Of a DNA stretch of 64,000 bases, positions 59,192-64,000 are shown in pieces. The stretch is taken from NCBI GenBank assembly GCA_039111635.1, contig JBCAQO010000002.1, positions 3,162,001 to 3,226,000 on the forward strand, given 5' to 3'. The notes below the pieces were generated by a model. That model was given only the letters and a program-made list of their open reading frames with translations. It had not been told where the DNA came from and did not search any database. The first letter of the stretch is position 1, and every line of letters begins with the position of its first letter. A program made the position numbers and the translations under genes. Origin of the DNA: Heterobasidion occidentale. Its lineage: Eukaryota; Basidiomycota; Agaricomycetes; Russulales; Bondarzewiaceae.

Positions 59192-61492
59192 TCACTGGGT
59201 ATACTGCGCCTCCCCGCGCTCCTCCTCCGAATCGGTCAGGTCAAAGTTGTCGTACAACGTCAGCGCTGCCCTGCGCGCCGGCACGACGTCGTTCGGGTCC
59301 ACGTCGTTCGGGTCCGCATCTTCCGTCGCGTCCCCAGACCTACCACCAGTACCACCAGCGGCCGCAGCGGCTGCGGCGGCCGGGCCCCCCGAGCCAGGGC
59401 CAGCCGGCCACCGCGCCGCGCGCTGCTCGTCGATCGCCTCGCCCGCCGCCATCGCGTACCACAGCTCCGCCAGCACCCTATCGCGGCCGCACCGAGCCGA
59501 AACCCCACCAACATACACGCGTCAGCGCGCCGCCGACGAGCGAACCAAAAAGAAAAAAAACGACGACAAAAGAAAGACGGCCAACGCACCGGCTCTCGTT
59601 CCCCGCACACCACTCCCCCTCGCCCGCATCACGCACGCCTACGTCCCGCGCGTCCGCCCCGATCGTGCGCCGCGTGCGCGCCGTCAGCGTCAGCGCGTCG
59701 AACAGCACGCACACGTCGACCACGTACACGCCGCCGTCCGCGTCCGCGCCCGCGGCCCCGCCACGCTCGCGGGCGTAGTCGTCCCGTCTGTCGCGGGCGC
59801 GATCACGGTCACGCTGGGGAGATCGAGAGCGGCGCGCGGGGGCGCGGTCGTCGCGGGACGACGACGCGTGGGAGCGAACGCGGGCGCGGTCGTAGTCAAA
59901 GCCGTAGCCAGAACCGCGACCGTCCTGCCTGCCGTTCCCGCGATCTTCGTTTCTGTAGGGCGCGCGCGAGTCGTAGGAGCGCCTGTCGTAGGAGAGCTCG
60001 TCGCGGTACGCCGGTCGGCGGTCGGCCTCGTGCTTGACCAGTCCGGCGCTGTATGATGTATAATGTATTGCGAGGAACATGAGGAACGCGAAGAGCGAGG
60101 ATCGATCCGGATCGATGTCGATCCACAGCGGCCGTCCGCCGGCGCGGATGCGTGGGAACGGCCAGCCAGCCAGCACGAGACAGAATCAAACGGAAACGGA
60201 AAACGGAAAACGGAAAATGGAAAACGGAAAACGGAAAACGGAAAACGGAAAACGGAAAACGGAAAACGGAAAACGGAAACGTGATATCAGTCAGAAAAAC
60301 CGGGGAGACGAGGACGCAGAAACGCGCGCACTGACCGGAGGAGCGCGTCGACGCCGGAAGCCCACGTGTCCGTCTGGATCCCGAGGTCGTGGAGCGCAGC
60401 GCGCGCGGCGGGCTCGTCGTGCACGAGGAGGAGCACGGGGGCGGCGCGCATCTCTGCGAGCGTGTCGCGCAGGCGCGCGGCGGCGGCCTGCGCGCCCATC
60501 GTCTCGGTCTCGCCGTGCTTGAACGCCTGCTCCGCGCGAAGAGGAATGCACGTGTATGTGTGAGTGCGTGCGAGTGCCATGTATAGCGCGCGCGCGCAGG
60601 CGGCGGATTCGAGGGGACACGCACCGCTTTCGTGCGCTTCTCTATGCCGTAGTGCGCGCCCTCCGCGAGGGCGATGTGCACCGCGGACTGGGCGTCGAGC
60701 TGCGAGGCGCCGAGGCGGGCGCGGGTCCAGCCGAGGTCGAGGAGCTGGGTGCCCATGGACCAGCGGTTGAGCGCGAGCGCGAGGACCTGGAGGTCGGCCC
60801 ACTGCGGGCTGCGGGCGAGGCCGTACGGCGCGACGTCGAAGTCTGCGCGCAGGGCGCGCAGGAGGAGCCTGCGGAGGGGAAGGGATCGAGAGCGGTGTTG
60901 TTCGGACGGATGCAAAAACGCGTGGGGTGCGGGGCGTACCTGGAGTGCTCGAACGCAGCGCGCGGCGTGCCGCCGTCTTTGGGGCCGATGGCGTAGCGCT
61001 TGTTGGCCTGGCTGGTGTCAGTGGGCTGTTTTGACTTTCTGGGGCGGAGAGAGTCGAGCTTCCTCCTGAAGGCGGCGGGGGTGTGGAAGTGGATGGGGCT
61101 GAGGGAGAGGTAGGCGGAGGCGGGGCGGGTGTCTTTGGGTGGGCGGAGGTTGTGGGCGCGCTGGAGGGCGGGCCATCTGTCGAGGGGGAGCAGGAGGTAG
61201 GACGCGCCGGAGGGGACGATGCCTGCGATCGCGATCGGGCGAGGACTGTCAGCGCGGTCGATCAGGGAGCGTGTGCAGCAGAACCCCTAGACGAACCGAG
61301 TGTGAGGTCGATCCCCCCCGGCTCGACCTCCCAAAAGGCGTCGACGAGCTTCGGGGTGTCGTACTTGAACCTGGGCGGCATGAGCGACGGCACGGGCGGA
61401 GGGGTCACGGACGGGGATTACCACAACTGCACGGCGTGGTCGCGAAAGCCGCCGATCTGGTAGAATTCGGCCTGTGGGCGATCGCGGTTCAT
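59192..61492 (-). CDS. Putative RNase H-fold protein (Gfd2/YDR514C-like)
   Basis: From the ATG at 61492 the chain reads MNRDRPQAEFYQIGGFRDHA, then FKYDTPKLVDAFWEVEPGGI, GIVPSGASYLLLPLDRWPAL and SPIHFHTPAAFRRKLDSLRP. The fold-like core then shows SPQWADLQVLALALNRWSMG, TQLLDLGWTRARLGASQLDA, ALAEGAHYGIEKRTKA, APVLLLVHDEPAARAALHDL and GVYVVDVCVLFDALTLTART, and the segment GEGEWCAGNES joined to RVLAELWYAMAAGEAIDEQR. This order of strands and the AGNES...LAELW block recall Gfd2/YDR514C exonuclease-like domains. The first acidic pair (DxE) expected of a DEDD nuclease is not evident, so it may be inactive. An Arg/Asp/Ser-rich low-complexity insertion (RRDD, RDRDRARD) lies near 59760-59950. The stop is at 59192. 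Function is inferred from weak similarity only. Confidence 0.6.
60188..60280. repeat. 7-bp minisatellite (CGGAAAA)n within an intron
   Basis: About thirteen near-perfect copies of CGGAAAA run head to tail, with a few variants such as CGGAAAC and TGGAAAA. They fall between the exon ending ...GVDALLRS and the exon starting ...LVKHEADRRP of the flanking gene, and so should be intronic. Confidence 0.9.
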
Positions 61493-61735
61493 GATGGCCT
61501 GTGCGCAGGTGAGCGGGAAGACGGATGGTGGAAGGGAAGGGTTGTACCGCTGAGCTGATGGCCTGTGCGCAGACGGTGGATGGAGCGGGAGGAAGGGATC
61601 GATGGTGGGCCCGGGCCGAAGCTGGACGACTCCGTCGTTGTCTCCATCGCCTTGCCGAAACCCGCTTCTGGACAACCTCCCTTGCCTCTCCTCTTCACTC
61701 CTCTCCTCTCCTCCCTCTCCTCTCTCTCCAAAACA
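61493..61735. promoter_or_regulatory. Divergent promoter, RNase H-fold gene / YTH gene
   Basis: This 243-bp interval separates divergent starts. A strongly pyrimidine-rich tract (CTCTCCTC-type, near 61678-61730) immediately precedes the YTH start codon. A phrase of about 25 bp around GATGGCCTGTGCGCAG occurs twice, near 61495 and 61558. Confidence 0.45.
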
Positions 61736-64000
61736 ATGTCTGCGCCTCCCCACCCCATCTCGCCCCCTCCCACCGCACCCGCTGTCCCCGCCTCCACAGG
61801 CGTCCGCCGCCATCACACCATCACCGCGACATCACGCTCTGCCCGCGCTGGCAGTCGCCCTCCCATATCCGAGGAATCCCACGAGCAGCAGACCTGGAAC
61901 GATGACGAGGTCGTCGACCAGGACTGGGTCGGCGCCGTGGGCGCCGTCGGCGAAAAAGGATCGCTCCATCGCCAGGCTTCCCTCCCAACCCGGTACAACA
62001 GAGGTACGCTTTTCCCGACATCACTCCATTTCCCATCTCCACCCTTCTTTCCTCTCGCATTTTCCACCCACGCCATCGATCACATCCCTCTCTGACCGAC
62101 ATCGCATGCTCTCTCAGCATACGGGCAAGGATCCCGACAAAGTGGAACCATAACCCCTCGGACCTTGAACAGTCTCACCGCCATCGCAGGCCAGGAAGGC
62201 GACGAGGAAGACTGGGAGAGAGAAATGGCCCGCATGAGAAGCGAAGAAGAGGTGGGCCTCTCTCTTGCCCGTCCTCGTCGCCGATCCTCATCTCTGACCC
62301 TCATTGTTTTTTTTTTCTTCAGGCGGCGTACTCGAACCCCGACCATCCTCAACATCAACAGATGATCGACTCCCAGTCCGGCGTCTCCCCGCTGTCTCCC
62401 CACTTTCATGCCATCCCCTCGCCCCCTCCGGCTGGTTCGGGGGTGCGCAGGCATCAGAGTCTCACCTACGGCGCAGCGACGGGCGGCGTCCGGCGGATGG
62501 CCTCTTCTGGCCTCAAGCGTGCTGGCACTCTTCAGGCGCAGATCAGAGCCCCCGGTCAGCCCCCGCAGAGCCCCAGCCCGACCAACGCCGAGGAGGAATA
62601 CGAATACGACGAGGGCTCCAACGGCCACGAAGACGAGGCGTACTTTAGCCGCCAGCCGTCCGCCCAGGCGCAGCAGGCGCAGAGCCAGTATCCCACGAGC
62701 CCGATCGGCCGCTCCCCGTGGAGCACGCCGAGCAACGAATGGCGCACGCCCGCCGGCTCGTCGAACCTCGTCGGCAACAACAGCAGCAGCAACGTCGCCA
62801 TCGACGACGTCCAGCGCGCGCTCTCCTCGCTCGACATCAATCACCAGCAGCAGCAGCAGCAGCAGCAACAGCAACAACAACAAAACCAAGGCTACCCGCA
62901 GCCCGGCTACCCTGGGGGACAGTCCGCCCACCCGCCGCGATTCAACCCGCCGCACCCGCCGCCGCAGCAGATGCCGGGCATGCGGCCGGGCGCGAACGGC
63001 GGGGGCGGGGGGCGCAAGCTCCAGCTTGTGACGGACCTGGATGGGCGCAACGCGCCGCTGACGGGCCCGAATGCAGGCCCGGTCAGCGCTTCGGCGTATG
63101 TGCCGCCGATCGGGCAGCAGCCCCTGCAGCAGCAGCAACAGCAGCAGCAGCAGCAGCGCGGGGGGCCCGAGCGGGACGAGCGCGCGTACACGGCGTCGGG
63201 GGCGTGGGACCAGAAGGAGCGGGTCCTGCAGGGCCGCACGTCGAACCCGAACCTGAACTACATGTACGCTCAGCAGCAGCAGCAGCAGCAGGGGAAGCCC
63301 GGCGCGCCGGGGGTGCCGAACGTGCCTACGATTCCTGCGCAGTATCTGCAGCAGGGCATGGGCGGGGGCTCGAGGATGGGCGGTGCGGGCCCCGGGCAAG
63401 GGCAGGCGGGGCTCGCTGGGCAGCAGGCGTTCCTGACGTCTCCCGTGGATGTTCCGACGCTGATCGCGACCAAGGGGTACAACCCCGCGAACTTTGACGT
63501 GCGACCTACGTTTGTGGGTGACATTCACGCTGCGTGGCTGGTCGAGGGCTGACAGGGTTGCAGGCGCGATACTTTGTGATCAAGTCGTACATGGAGGACG
63601 ACGTGCACAAGTCGCTCAAGTACGAGATCTGGAGCTCGACGGACCCCGGGAACAAGCGGCTGGACAAGGCGTTCAAGGAGACGGCCGGGCGAGGCCCGAT
63701 CTACCTCTTCTTTAGCGTGAACGCCAGGTGCGTGGTCCCCCCGCCTCTCTCCGTGATCCACATCCAACCAATTTCATTGTTGTCTCGCAGCGGGCACTTC
63801 TGCGGGATGGCCGAGATGTTGACACCGGTACGCTCGATCGTCGGACTCGCCGCCGGGACGCGGATCGGCTGACGGCATCGGTTGACAGGTCGACTACACG
63901 CGCAGCAGCACCGTTTGGGCATCCGACAAGTGGAAGGGCGTTTTCAAGGTCCGATGGATCTTCGTCCGCGACATCCCCAACGCCAACCTCCGTCACATCC
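61736..64000 (+). CDS. YTH-domain m6A RNA-binding protein, 3' end beyond window
   Basis: This is a reader of N6-methyladenosine in mRNA, of the YTHDF/Pho92 type. The ATG at 61736 gives [20 protein letters not shown]. The long N-terminal part is Pro/Ser/Gln-rich and low in complexity, with polyglutamine runs of 13 (62845-62883), 10 (63127-63156) and 7 (63271-63291) residues. After an intron ending near 63563 the YTH domain starts [20 protein letters not shown] with the aromatic-cage tryptophan in EIWSSTD. It continues [24 protein letters not shown] and [20 protein letters not shown], then [17 protein letters not shown] at the right edge. The domain is cut by two short introns. Polyglutamine and Pro-rich N-termini in this family promote phase separation in animals; the same role here is inference. 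Confidence 0.95.
62845..62883 (+). repeat. CAG/CAA run encoding 13 glutamines
   Basis: This is thirteen consecutive glutamine codons, mostly CAG and then CAA, in the N-terminal region of the YTH gene. The CAA interruptions should slow slippage. Shorter runs follow at 63127-63156 and 63271-63291. Confidence 0.95.

Overview
The window is 64 kb of nuclear DNA from a filamentous fungus, most likely an agaricomycete (mushroom-type) basidiomycete. Genes are dense and lie on both strands. Nearly all are cut by many introns of roughly 50-70 nt with GT..AG ends. The gene families are fungal: fused alpha-beta tryptophan synthase, a WOPR (Gti1/Pac2) regulator, DASH subunit Dad3, a Vcx1-type Ca2+/H+ antiporter, and Hop1 with a PHD finger. 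I recognised no tRNA, rRNA, CRISPR array, intact transposon or virus. Exon chains were assembled by eye from conserved protein frames and splice consensus, so most gene ends are good but some individual splice sites are approximate.

Left part (1-23 kb): a three-KH RNA-binding protein running off the left edge (-), an ADGF-type adenosine deaminase (-), monopolin/Csm1 (+), ankyrin-tailed L-asparaginase (-) divergent from tryptophan synthase (+), eIF2B beta (+), mitochondrial EF4/Guf1 (-) divergent from the spliceosomal Cwf18/CCDC12 (+), the WOPR regulator (-), a 1.9-kb gap, and elongin A (+).

Middle (23-42 kb): Gid7/WDR26 (-) divergent from the meiotic axis protein Hop1 (+), then Doa1/Ufd3/PLAA (+), a histidine phosphatase of the phosphoglycerate-mutase type (+), a Vcx1-like Ca2+/H+ exchanger (+), and the TORC1 regulator Gtr1 (-).

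Right part (42-64 kb) is visibly richer in G+C. It holds an unrecognised gene (-), lumazine synthase (-) divergent from SRP40/Nopp140 (+), Arp2/3 subunit ARPC1 (+), DASH subunit Dad3 (-), inositol-3-phosphate synthase (-), a SAP-domain protein (+), an unrecognised gene with three 46-residue repeats (-), an interval with a perfect 26-bp inverted repeat that may be a MITE, a putative RNase H-fold protein (-), and a YTH-domain m6A reader (+) running off the right edge.

The genes do not form one pathway cluster. This is mostly core housekeeping chromosome: amino-acid, riboflavin and inositol synthesis, translation, splicing, ubiquitin turnover, chromosome segregation and nutrient signalling. The observations most worth a second look are a cluster of apparent single-base indels in three adjacent conserved genes (45.4-48.6 kb), the inverted-repeat element at 57.6-58.3 kb, the 46-residue repeat gene, two likely GC-AG introns, and the putative RNase H-fold protein. 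I did not find a clearly novel biological system.
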